DNA of 64,000 nucleotides from Auriscalpium vulgare. Taxonomy: Eukaryota; Basidiomycota; Agaricomycetes; Russulales; Auriscalpiaceae. Shown piece by piece: positions 20,885 through 31,402 of this stretch. Every line of letters starts with the position of its first letter. Position 1 is the stretch's first letter. The notes below the pieces were generated by a model that had not been told where the DNA came from, did not search any database, and saw nothing but the letters and a program-made list of their open reading frames with translations. Made by a program: the position numbers and the translations under genes. Where the stretch lies: contig JAHBBC010000002.1 of NCBI GenBank assembly GCA_019915015.1, positions 2,542,001 through 2,606,000 of the forward strand, given 5' to 3'.

Positions 20885-23451
20885 CTTGGTGGGAAATGGC
20901 CAGTGCAAGCATGGCAGTACAATTACTCTTAATCATTTAGGGGGCAGGGGGGAGAGGGGCTTGGCCATTAAATATACCCAAGCAAAATTGCTGACAGTCT
21001 AGGCTTGGGGATTGTCTCTATCACTGGGTGGTAGCTCAACATCCTGCATGCTCCGATGCACTAGGTGATCAGAGGTGAGTGTTGCAATGTTGTGACATTG
21101 TGATTATTCTTCCGGTAAGAATGCTCCGGAATGGTGGTCAGAATCCTGAGGCAATAATCGGGACATTGATAAAAATACAAAACAATCGGGATCAGAACGA
21201 TGCAGTGTGAGTACAAGAACTGAGGTGAACAATGGTCAGAGGACAGTGGTGCGACTGCAGAGGAATACAGATGTCACAGTGACTGGAGTGGCATCGTGCA
21301 TACATTCTGATGACAATCTCAACAGTAAACATGTCTGATGGAATTCCGACGTGTTGTGACAGCTGTGGGAGGTGCTGTGCTCGAGGTCACGTGGTGGCAG
21401 TTGGAACAACGAGCAAGTGGTCAGATGACTGTGTGTGCTGCGTGCGACAGCGTCGCTGGCGCGAGTGTGGTGTTCAAGGTATGATTCCGATTGCGTGACT
21501 GCTCTGCAAGACTCCAATCTTGTGAGCGGTTGGAAGAACTAATCAGGTGGTCGGAGCACTGCTGTGCGATGCTGCGATCTTCAGAATTGTGTGTCTGTCG
21601 ACTTGATGAAAGTGCCAAAATTCTGTAATGATCGCCTCGCAGCATGGAGCGATGTGTATCAGCGCCGTCACCGTTGTGCTGACGCGCCACACAACATCGA
21701 CAATGTGTATCTTGGCTTCCACTATGCCTATGGAGGCGGTTCCGGGCTCAATCAAGGGCTTGGATGTCATGTATTCCTAAGATGCCCAAGAGTTTATCTG
21801 ATGCTGTATTTCACGGCAAAAGAGTTGTATCTCATTTTCACATGTATGTAATTTCTATCCACAGTAGCACCATAGAATTGCATGTATATGTGAATCAGTC
21901 ATGATAGTATACATCACTATCTCGATTGAGCCCAGAACCACCTCCACAGGTGCAGTAGAAGCTGAGATACATGTTGTCAATGTCTCATGGCACGTCAGCA
22001 CGACAGCAACAACGCGTCACATGTTGTGGGAAGCAGCGGCGATGTGTAAGCGTTGGAGTCAAGAGCGAAGCCACGGCACCTGGTGGCGCCGCAGCCGACG
22101 GGTCGAAGACCTCTGAACTCTTTTTTTCAGTGATTCTCATCCATTTTGCAAATCACAACAATTGTAGCTTTATATATATATATCTTTTCCCAAAGTACCA
22201 AAGAAGGGGAAAGAAATTGATGCAAAGAGCAAACTGTCTTGTAGGGCCGGAGAAGATAGAAGGTCAACAACTACTGTACATATCCTACAAAGCTAAATGG
22301 CCTTGTAGTGTAGTGGTCAATACTATTGGTTGATATAAAGAACCAAGAGGTTCTAGGTTCAATTCTCCCTCTGTGCGACTTTTTAATAATATAATTATTC
22401 TGCCCGGGTATTGTAGTAGCCGGGTTTGTGCACCATGACGCGTTTAAACCTGCACCCAGTTGAAAGTGCCGGTTGATGCGTCATGGTGCGTGTTTGGCCT
22501 ACCCGTGGGAAGATTTTACCTAAAATGGAAATCATGCAGTATTTTTTGCTGACTCGAGAACAATTGAAAACATGTTCATATTGTTGCTGGTTAGCTTGCA
22601 AAACGCAAAATACTTGCAGACATGAGTGTCTTTGGAAGTGAGAAGGTGTTGAAAAGCATTGGGCAGGAGCTACTTAGCTAAAAATTGCTCAATTACCGGG
22701 TAACCGGGTACTTTATCCCCGGGATTAGTAAGCAATGACTCATTGACCGGCAAAAATCCCAGTCTGCCTGATTCAACTGCGTCATTTTCCCACGCTTGTT
22801 GAGGAATTATATCATTGGCTATTCACATGATCAACATCCTCTCAACACTTCTGGTATATATAATGCATGGTAGTTAGCAACTAGAGCCCTCCCAATTGCC
22901 AACCTCACCATTGTCACCCCGTGGGAACATGTTACCAAAAAGGGAAGTTAGAAGGCCTTCTCTTCTGACCTGAGAACAATTGGTATCATGTGTATATCAA
23001 TGCTAATTAGCTTGGAAAATGCAAAATACTCGCAGACACGAGTGTCTTTTGCAGTGCAAAGGTGTGTAAATCACAGGGCAGGCAGGAGCTACTTAGCTAA
23101 GAATTACAGAATTAGGCAGATGGGACGACACAACTTGACTTTAGTCCAAGCTTTGGGACATATCTCCTAGAGCATTCTTTCTAATGCATGCATTTCGCCT
23201 GGCTGATGGAGGAAATAAATGATTAGGAGGAATCATAATTAAGAGTACTCGTAATGGGAACCATGCTAGTGCTATAGTTGAAGTGTGAGGATCCTGCAAG
23301 GTGCGGCAGGACCTGCTTAGCTAAGAATTACTGAAAAAGGCAGTTGGGACGACTCGACTTGACCGTGGGATCTATTTCCTAAAGCGACTTATAATGTGTT
23401 CACGTTTTGGCCTGACTTGGTTGAAGAAAGAAACGATTAAGAGTAATCGTA
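20885..23451 (-). mobile_element. insert X2, candidate non-autonomous Helitron2/Helentron-like element, uninterrupted
   Basis: This is the unsplit twin of X1, 2567 bp against 2566 after removing Y and its duplicated AAT. It has the same asymmetric ends: TACGATTACTC on the minus strand at 23451, the inner copy near 20918, and the bulged hairpin at 20899-20915 close to the other end. Its left flank is gypsy integrase sequence (ctgtcgca, 20877-20884), but its right flank is the start of pol (actcttagaatgg, 23452). It therefore does not sit in a single target. The simplest reading is recombination between two X copies lying in different gypsy copies. No protein-coding gene is supported inside; small frames are identical to those in X1 and look like chance. 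Confidence 0.55.
22299..22379 (+). repeat. tRNA-like Pol III unit in X2
   Basis: Same unit as at 7912-7992: an A-box-like TAGTGTAGTGG, a B-box-like GGTTCAATTCTC, and a following TTTTT. No acceptor stem, so not a working tRNA. Confidence 0.48.
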
Positions 23452-26400
23452 ACTCTTAGAATGGAATCCCTGGTGTACCTCGAATCCTCGCCTACAATCG
23501 AAGATGTGCAGTCAGCTTATTTGTCAGTGTGCGACCTACCGGAGGAATACGCGGGAGTGTTCACGAAGCGAGCGGAAGAAGGAGAGGAAGAGGAGGAACA
23601 AGCAAGAGCAGGGACATTTATTTGGACGGCGGCAGACTGGGGAGACGGCGAGAGTGGGAGAGAAAGAGAGGAGGAAACGGACAGAGGTGAGCTACAGCCG
23701 ACCGCGATGCAGCGCGAAGTCTTTGCGGCCACGAAGAAGTGTTACAAGCCAGCACACCTCAAGGTAAAGCCCATTCGTACGGACCTGCCGGAGCACTTCC
23801 GGATCCTCAGAGAGATCAGAGGGGACCCCCTGGCGGATATGCCGCCGCTCCCAGAGAAGCCACCGGACTTCGTACCCACGGGAAGGTACACCGCGGAACG
23901 TCGCGAACAATTTGACCGAGTCCACGACGGAGATTTCCTATGGCCGGAAGAAAGGAAGCTCATGCATGCGTTTATGTGCGCACAAAACGAAGCATTTGCC
24001 TGGGACGACTCGGAGCGGGGGCGCTTCCGAGAAGACTTCTTCCCCCCGTCACAATACCAGTAGTTCCGCATCGGCCGTGGGTTCAGCGAAATATTCCGAT
24101 TCCGCCAGGGATATACGACAAGGTCATGGCGCTCATCAAGACCAAGATCGCCGCGGGCGTCTACGAGGACTCAAACTCGTCGTACCGCTCTAGGTGGTTC
24201 TGTGTGGTTAAGAAGGACGGGACCAGCCTCCGTATAGTCCATAGTCTGGAACCCCTGAATGCGGTGACCATCACGCACTCAGGAGTACCCCCCTTCCCAG
24301 ATCATTTGGCAGAGCAGTTTGCGGGGCGGCCGTGCGGGGGAATTCTGGACCTCTACGTGGGCTATGACGAAAGGAGACTAGATGAAGCCTCAAGGGACCT
24401 CACGACTTTCCAGACGCCGTACGGCGCAAAACGGGTGGTGACCCTACCTATGGGGTGGACGAATTCCGTCCCGATCTTCCACGACGATGTGACCTTTATT
24501 CTCCAACCGGAAATCCCACATATTACGGTGCCTTTTATAGACGACGTCCCCCTAAAGGGTCCGGACTCGGACTACAGGACGGAAGGCGGAGGATACGAAA
24601 CGATCCCCGGCAACAACGGCATAAGGCGGTTCGTATGGGAACACTTTAACAACGTTAACAGGGTAGTCCAACGAATGCGCTACTGTCATGGCACGTTCTC
24701 AGGATGGAAATCACAGCTGTGCGTACCAGAATTCTACGTGGTAGGGCATCGCTGCACACCGCAAGGAAGGATGGCGGACGAAGAAAAGGTCGCGAAGATC
24801 CGCAATTGGGGGCCGTGCACGGACCTCTCAGACGTACGGGCTTTCTTGGGGACAGTTGGAGTCCTGCGCATCTTTATCCGAAACTTTGCGCACCGAGCCC
24901 ATGCCTTGACACACCTGACAAGGAAGGACATCCCGTTCGAATGGGGACCCGAACAGTCGCGAGCTATGGAGGACCTCAAGGAGGCAGTCCTCGCATCACC
25001 AGCGCTCCTACCGATTGACTACACGTCGGAGGCCCCCGTGATCCTAGCGGTAGACACCTCGTACATCGCGGTGGGTTTCCTATTGAGTCAGGCGGACCCC
25101 AACACCCCCCAAGACAGGAAGAGACACCGATATTCTCGATTTGGTAGCATCGCGCTAAACGATCGCGAAGCGCGGTTCTCGCAGCCCAAGCTGGAGCTCT
25201 ATGGTCTTTTCCGAGCCCTGCGGGCCCTTAAAGTCTACCTGATAGGGGTGAGGAACCTGACCATTGAGGTCGACGCCAGGTATATCAAAGGCATGCTGGA
25301 AAATCCTGACCTCGAGCCATCGGCCAGTATGAACAGGTGGATTATAGGCATCCTGATGTTCCATTTTGAGCTAGTGCACGTGCCGGGACTCTTCCACGGG
25401 CCCGACGGCCTATCCAGGAGGCGCAGGCAACCAGGAGACGCTCCGGAACAGGAAGACGACTTCGACGACTGGGTTGATGCGGTGTATGGTTTCGCACATA
25501 TTGTAAACATGGTAGTCCCGAAGACAGCGCAAGAGAGAGCCTCGCAACGGCAAGCTGGATGGACGGGGCCAGGAATCATAGCAGACGAACACGGGGCTGG
25601 TTCAAGCCAGGACGCGATACGTCGCGAGGAGGCCCGGCGCTCCCACGATGAACCGGCCGACGTCTGGGCAACTACGGTCCAAATGCAACCCGCACCAGCA
25701 CAGGACGCGACGTATCGCGATGTTCCCAGATCAGACAAGGCTCATGAAGCTGATAAGCGGCTGGAACTAGTCAGGGACTGGTTAGGGACCCTGGCGCGGC
25801 CAGCGGACTTGACCGACGAACAGTTCGCTCGTTTCGCTAGATACGCGCTCCAGTTCTTCAGGGATGGGGACCGCCTTTTCAAAAGGCACCACCAAGGCAG
25901 GCACCAACTCGTGCTGGGAGGAGACCGACGTATCGCGGTCCTCAAAGCAGCTCATGACGATGTCGGACACAAAGGCGTCTACGCGACGCGGATGATGCTG
26001 TTGGAGCGTTTCTGGTGGCCATACGTGGCCGCAGACGTGGCCTGGTGGGTGAGAACGTGCCATATTTGCGAAACCCGACTAGTTCGCCACAGCCTGATAC
26101 CGCCAACGGTGGCAACGCCGGCGAACCTTTTCGCAAAGATGTATGCAGACACCATGCATATGCCAGCAAGCGGCGGATTCAAATACATCGTGCAAGGACG
26201 CTGCTCCGTAACCCACTATCCAGAGTGGAGAATGCTAAGGGCGGAGACGGCGGACGCCATCGCGAAATGGATTTTCAAAGACGTCTTGTGCCGGTGGGGC
26301 GCCCTGCGAGAAGTGGTCACGGACAACGGCGCACCGTTCGTGTCGGCCTTGGAATCCCTGTCGCATAAGTATGGAGTCCGGCACATTCAAATATCGGGAT

Positions 26401-26623
26401 ATAATTCGCGAGCCAACGGAATAGTCGAGCGGTCTCACTTCGACGTACGTCAAGCGCTCTACAAGGCAGCCGATGGAAATGCTGCAAAATGGTCCTCGGT
26501 CGCGTTCTCGGTATTCTGGTCGGACAGGATAATGATCAGTCGGAGGATGGGCTGCTCGCCATACTTCGCGGTAACAGGAACGCAGCCGCTAATGCCACTG
26601 GATATCATCGAGGCCTCATACTT
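23452..26623 (+). pseudogene. pol: gypsy pol, segment B (RT-RNase H-integrase), frameshifted and truncated
   Basis: This is almost identical to segment A; I noticed only three base differences, near 23612, 26276 and 26308. It shares the same one-base loss in the C-tract (24042-24047, six C). It extends further into integrase than A: past the second core Asp to the catalytic Glu (NGIVERSHFDV, about 26404-26440) and on to DIIEASY. It stops at 26623, where repeat block W begins. Segment C continues from this point with LPPPESLLSSTDL. RT (FIDDV, near 24538), RNase H and the HHCC zinc site are all present. It is therefore missing the C-terminal integrase region and has no gag of its own. Confidence 0.9.
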
Positions 26624-27221
26624 CAACTCTGGCAGTAGGTAAAAAACTACAACGAGCTGTAATAGTAGTACAATGGCTGTTGTTCTAGCAATGGCAATAA
26701 TACTACAGTCGTATTTACAACACAGGGGATAGGAATAGCAGTATTGTTACAGCAGGTGCCTATTGGCTGTATTTACAGCCACTGCAGCCAATAGTGTGGG
26801 ATCTGTTGTAATTACAGCGCCTGCCAGCACCTGTATTGCGGCTTCCCTGTAATTACAATGGCTGGTAGCCCCAATAACACGGGTTTCGTTGTATTTACAG
26901 CCCTTGGAAGCTGCAGAATTGTGTTTTTACAGCCACTGCGCTTCACCACATCACGTGCTCCGTTCCAGCTACAGCCCTCGGTGCAGCAAATCCTCGTTTT
27001 TACAGCCGCTGGCGGTCACCACATCACGTGGTCTGTTGTAATCACAGCCCTCGCTGGCACGCTGCAGCACTACTGCTGTTTTTACAGCCGCTGGCGGTCA
27101 CCACACCACGGGGTCAGTTGTAATTACAGCCCTTGGCGCAGCACTGCCGCTGTTTTTACAGCCGCTGGCGGTCACCACATCACGTGGTCTGTTGTAATTA
27201 CAGCCCTCGCTGCAGCACTAC
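26624..27221. repeat. repeat block W with degenerate ~80 bp tandem units
   Basis: The right half contains at least three degenerate copies of a unit with the words tttttacagccgctggcggt, caccacatcacgtggtctgt and tgtaattacagccctcgc (about 26997, 27074 and 27150 onwards). The 10 bp palindrome TGTAATTACA appears four times exactly (near 26808, 26849, 27119 and 27193) with variants (tgtatttaca, tgtaatcaca). Left of it is integrase sequence and right of it is gag, so it marks a rearrangement junction. No gene is supported. Confidence 0.7.
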
Positions 27222-29667
27222 CGGACAACAGGCAATACCGCCTCAGCCCAACGTCGCGCCAGTCGCAATGCCCACCCGCGGGGACCGCAACGCACCGTCT
27301 TTCAATCAGAAAGCCCGCGAGTTACCGCGTTACTTCGACGAGCTGAACCATCTCTTTGCCCGGGCTCAACTAGCGGATGATATGGCGAAGAAGGGCCACG
27401 CAGTGCGTTACCTAGACGTCGCGACGGCTGAGGAGTGGGAAGCGAGGCCGGAGTTTAAGGATCCCACCAAGACCTACCAAGACTTTCAGGACGCCATTGT
27501 TAAACTGTACCCGGGAGCCGATGAGGACCGCAAGTATACCATCGCGGACATGGACGCGCTCGTAGGCAGTCGGTACCGTCTGGGCATTGCGTCCGGCGGC
27601 GAGCTCAGCGAATTCTATCGGCAGTTCTTCGCGATCACCGACTTCCTGGTTAAGAAAAGCAGGATCTCGACCCGTGAGCGCGATATCGCGTTCCTTCGCG
27701 CTTTCCAGGACAGCCTCATGAACAGGGTGGCGACGAGACTGCAGATCAAATTGCCGGACCACGATAAAGAAACACCGTACCCCATGGCCGACGTACTAGA
27801 GGCAGGAGAGTACGAGCTGAGGGGCACTCCCTCAATCGTACCAGCGGTCAGCGCAGGTCCGGCAGTGGCGGTTGCAACGACGGAGCCTGTAATCAAAATA
27901 GAACAGTTTCAAGAAGCAATCAAAGCAGCGGTCGCCGAACAGTTCGCGCGGATGCTCGTCAACCAGGGGAACGGCGGAGGTCAGAGGGGTTATGGGGGTA
28001 CCTCGGGAACTCAACAGCCGCGCGCCACGCAAGGAAATCAAGGCGGACAGGGGGGGCCGTCAGGATGCCTTTTCTGCGGCCAAACGGGGCACTTCGTCAG
28101 GGAATGTATGGTGGTCCAGGACTACATCGCGACGGGTCGCGTATCTAGGGACCACAACAACCGGGTCGTTCTGAAGGGTGGAGGACTTATCCCGCTAGGA
28201 GAAGGCCCGCTGAAGCAGCGTGTGGATGCGTACTACGCCGGGAATCAACACGGACAGTCAGAAGCCATGATGCTGACGACAATGGACTACGAGCCGGTGC
28301 CGGCCAAAGTGCAGACGGTCGCCGGTCTAATCCAACTGACGCCGCAATTGACCGACGAAGACAGAATGACGGAGCTCCAGCAGGAGATGGCAGTACTCCT
28401 GACGGCCCGAGCGGAAAGGCAAACTCAGAAGGAACGCCGGCAGGCCGCACTGGACGCGGGCGAGTTTCCCCAGGCAATAGGGCTGCTGCCTGGCGAGCGC
28501 GAAAGATCGCGACGAATCCCAGAGGTGGTCATCCCGAAGAGGAAGCCGTTTATGCAAGCCAAGAAGCAGGTTTCCTTCGAGCCGGAGGCAGTCGACCGAC
28601 CAGGGGAGACTGGGGATAGCGCAGACAAACAAAGGCAGGCCGACGAAGACACCACAGCGGGTGAGGAGCCGTTAACACCTCCGATCCATCCTTTCGCGAA
28701 GGTGCCCGACGCGACGTACATAGGGCCGGCAAGTTACCAACGAAGCGCGGGGCAGCGCAAGGCGGACCCAGCATACAATAAGGTCGCCCCGGTCCGCGAC
28801 CCCGTAATAGCAAACAAGGTTTATGAGAGGGCCATGAATGCGGAGGTCACCTTGACACAGAGGGAGCTCATGTCCATTGCCCCGGAAGTACGCGCTCAAG
28901 TTCGCAACGTGGTGACCCCTAAGCGGGTCCCAAACGAGGCAAGAGTACCAGTAGTCCAGGCGATGGTGGAAAGCGAACCGGAGCTCTTTCCGTTCGACTT
29001 TGACCAGGACGAAGGGGCAGGAGAGGAAGAGAAGGTGGTGAGGGGATTCGCGGACCATATGCCTGAAACCTTTCTGCAAGCCCTGGGACACCAGCCAACG
29101 GAGTTGCCCGAGGGGACGCGTGTAGGAGAGGTCATTGTGAAGGTTCTGATGGGAGATCTAGGAGAAGAGGGAGACGGGGAACCAGACCCTGAGCCGTTGG
29201 AAGTCGCCAAAGAATTGCTGGCCCTCCGTTCGATTTTGCCACTAGTCGACAACGAAGCGCACATCAAGGCCGTCGTGGATCCCGGGTCGCAGATTATTTC
29301 CATGTCCGAGGACGTATGCCATTACCTCGGGCTGCATTACGATCCGAACGTTCGCCTGGATATGATATCGGCCAACAAAAGTCGCGATAGGTCGCTAGGC
29401 CTGGCTAGAAACGTCCCGATGAAGATTGGGGGTATAACGCTGTACGTACAGGTGCATATCATCCGCAACCCGGCGTACGACATGCTCCTGGGGAGGCCCT
29501 TTGACGTTCTCACGGGAAGTACCGTGCAAAACTTTGCAGACGAGAGGCAGACAATCACGATCACGGACCCAAACACGGGAGTCATGGCGTCAATCCCCAC
29601 TATTCCACGCGGCCGCAAGCGCATCTTGCGAACCCAGAAGCAGGGGGTGGAGGGTTTTCGCGACTAG
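27222..29667 (+). pseudogene. gag-PR: gypsy Gag-protease, segment C, 5'-truncated
   Basis: From residue 217 of the full Gag (GQQAIPPQPNVAP) to its stop, the protein is the same as in 3340-6432; I saw no amino-acid difference. The first 216 residues, the glycine run, the LTR and the PBS are missing, replaced by repeat block W. The first ATG in frame that could serve is MPTRGDRN at 27270. The frame is open leftwards into W, but this looks accidental. The zinc knuckle (CLFCGQTGHFVREC, about 28066-28108), the protease motif VVDPGSQ and the terminal frameshift heptamer are all kept. The near-identity with segment A implies a very recent common source. Confidence 0.9.
29652..29658 (+). promoter_or_regulatory. 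candidate -1 ribosomal frameshift heptamer GGGTTTT
   Basis: Same heptamer and phase as at 6417-6423 (gaG GGT TTT cgc gac TAG). Here the -1 frame continues uninterrupted from TCG-CGA-CTA-GAG through 30966, which directly shows that pol lies in the -1 frame. Confidence 0.75.
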
Positions 29668-30966
29668 AGGATTTGTTGGAGGACCAGGAGGAGGTAGGGC
29701 TGGTCGTGGGGTTCGAGCCCGATAAGCCTGATACTCTTAGAATGGAATCCCTGGTGTACCTCGAATCCTCGCCTACAATCGAAGATGTGCAGTCAGCTTA
29801 TTTGTCAGTGTGCGACCTACCGGAGGAATACGCGGGAGTGTTCGCGAAGCGAGCGGAAGAAGGAGAGGAAGAGGAGGAACGAGCAAGAGCAGGGACGTTT
29901 ATTTGGACGGCGGCAGACTGGGGAGACGGCGAGAGTGGGAGAGAAAGAGAGGAGGAAACGGACAGAGGTGAGCTACAGCCGACCGCGATGCAGCGCGAAG
30001 TCTTTGCGGCCACGAAGAAGCGTTACAAGCCAGCACACCTCAAGGTAAAGCCCATTCGTACGGACCTGCCGGAGCACTTCCGGATCCTCAGAGAGATCAG
30101 AGGGGACCCCCTGGCGGAAATGCCGCCGCTCCCAGAGAAGCCACCGGACTTCGTACCCACGGGAAGGTACACCGCGGAACGTCGCGAACAATTTGACCGA
30201 GTCCACGACGGAGATTTCCTATGGCCGGAAGAAAGGAAGCTCATGCATGCGTTTATGTGCGCACAAAACGAGGCATTTGCCTGGGACGACTCGGAGCGGG
30301 GGCGCTTCCGAGAAGACTTCTTCCCCCCCGTCACAATACCAGTAGTTCCGCATCGGCCGTGGGTTCAGCGAAATATTCCGATTCCGCCAGGGATATACGA
30401 CAAGGTCATGGCGCTCATCAAGACCAAGATCGCCGCGGGAGTCTACGAGGACTCAAACTCGTCGTACCGCTCTAGGTGGTTCTGTGGGGTTAAGAAGGAC
30501 GGGACCAGCCTCCGTATAGTCCATAGTCTGGAACCCCTGAATGCGGTGACCATCGCGCACTCAGGAGTACCCCCCTTCCCAGATCATTTGGCGGAGCAGT
30601 TTGCGGGGCGGCCGTGCGGGGGAATTCTGGACCTCTACGTGGGCTATGACGAAAGGAGACTAGATGAAGCCTCAAGGGACCTCACGACTTTCCAGACGCC
30701 GTACGGCGCAAAACGGCTGGTGACCCTGCCTATGGGGTGGACGAATTCCGTCCCGATCTTCCACAACGACGTGACCTTTATTCTCCAACCGGAAATCCCG
30801 CATATTACGGTGCCTTTTATAGACGACGTCCCCCTGAAGGGGCCGGACTCGGACTACAGGACGGAAGGAGGAGGATACGAAACGATCCCCGGCAACAACG
30901 GCATAAGGCGGTTCGTATGGGAACACTTTAACAACGTTAACAGGGTAGTCCAACGAATGCGCTACT
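29655..30966 (+). pseudogene. pol: gypsy pol, segment C, N-terminal part (to RT), split by CACTA element P
   Basis: The -1 frame opens at the gag slippery site (codons TTT-TCG-CGA-CTA) and reads LEDLLEDQEEVGLVVGFEPD, then MESLVYLESSPT at 29742. Unlike segments A and B it keeps seven C at 30323-30329, so the frame passes without a break into reverse transcriptase (FPPVTIPVVP). It includes the RT palm with FIDDV (about 30817-30831). After NNVNRVVQRMRY, CACTA element P starts at 30967. The gene resumes at 41949 after P and Z. This is the only pol segment in the window with the ancestral reading frame. Confidence 0.9.
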
Positions 30967-30981
30967 CACTGCGTTTTACGA
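30967..30981 (+). repeat. left terminal inverted repeat of CACTA element P
   Basis: CACTGCGTTTTACGA, preceded by the target duplication ACT. The inverse copy is at 37838-37852. Confidence 0.9.
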
Positions 30982-31402
30982 GTTTCTGCCGATAGTACGG
31001 TCAGGTGTGAGAGTTCAGGTAGCCGAAGTTTTCGAGGCCTTCAGCCAGGTGTCGCGCCCCGTATCATCCAGCAGATCTGGATAGGCTAACTGTCCACTCG
31101 TAGCCTAGACACAATGTACATATAACATGCACTAGCGAGTACAACAGCTATGTACATCCGGTATCTACTGAGCTACCCTCCACTCTGGTCAGCTATTCTG
31201 TCCCACCTGGCAAGCCACCTTGCTCCAGCTCGGCTCGTCAAGGGTGTCCAAAGGCTGGTATGCCTGTGTACATTGTTGGGACTTCGTAAAACTTCCTTCT
31301 TGACTCACACCACGACATCGCACACCCCGCCTACTGGGCTGTACGAGCAACGGACCCCGGGCACACAGCCACACAGCCACACAGTCTGCGCCGCGTTCGA
31401 AG

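Noticed and set aside
27133..27221. Repeat block W as a new N-terminus for Gag
   Set aside because: The frame is open across the junction, but it has no ATG start and encodes repetitive, non-Gag-like sequence.
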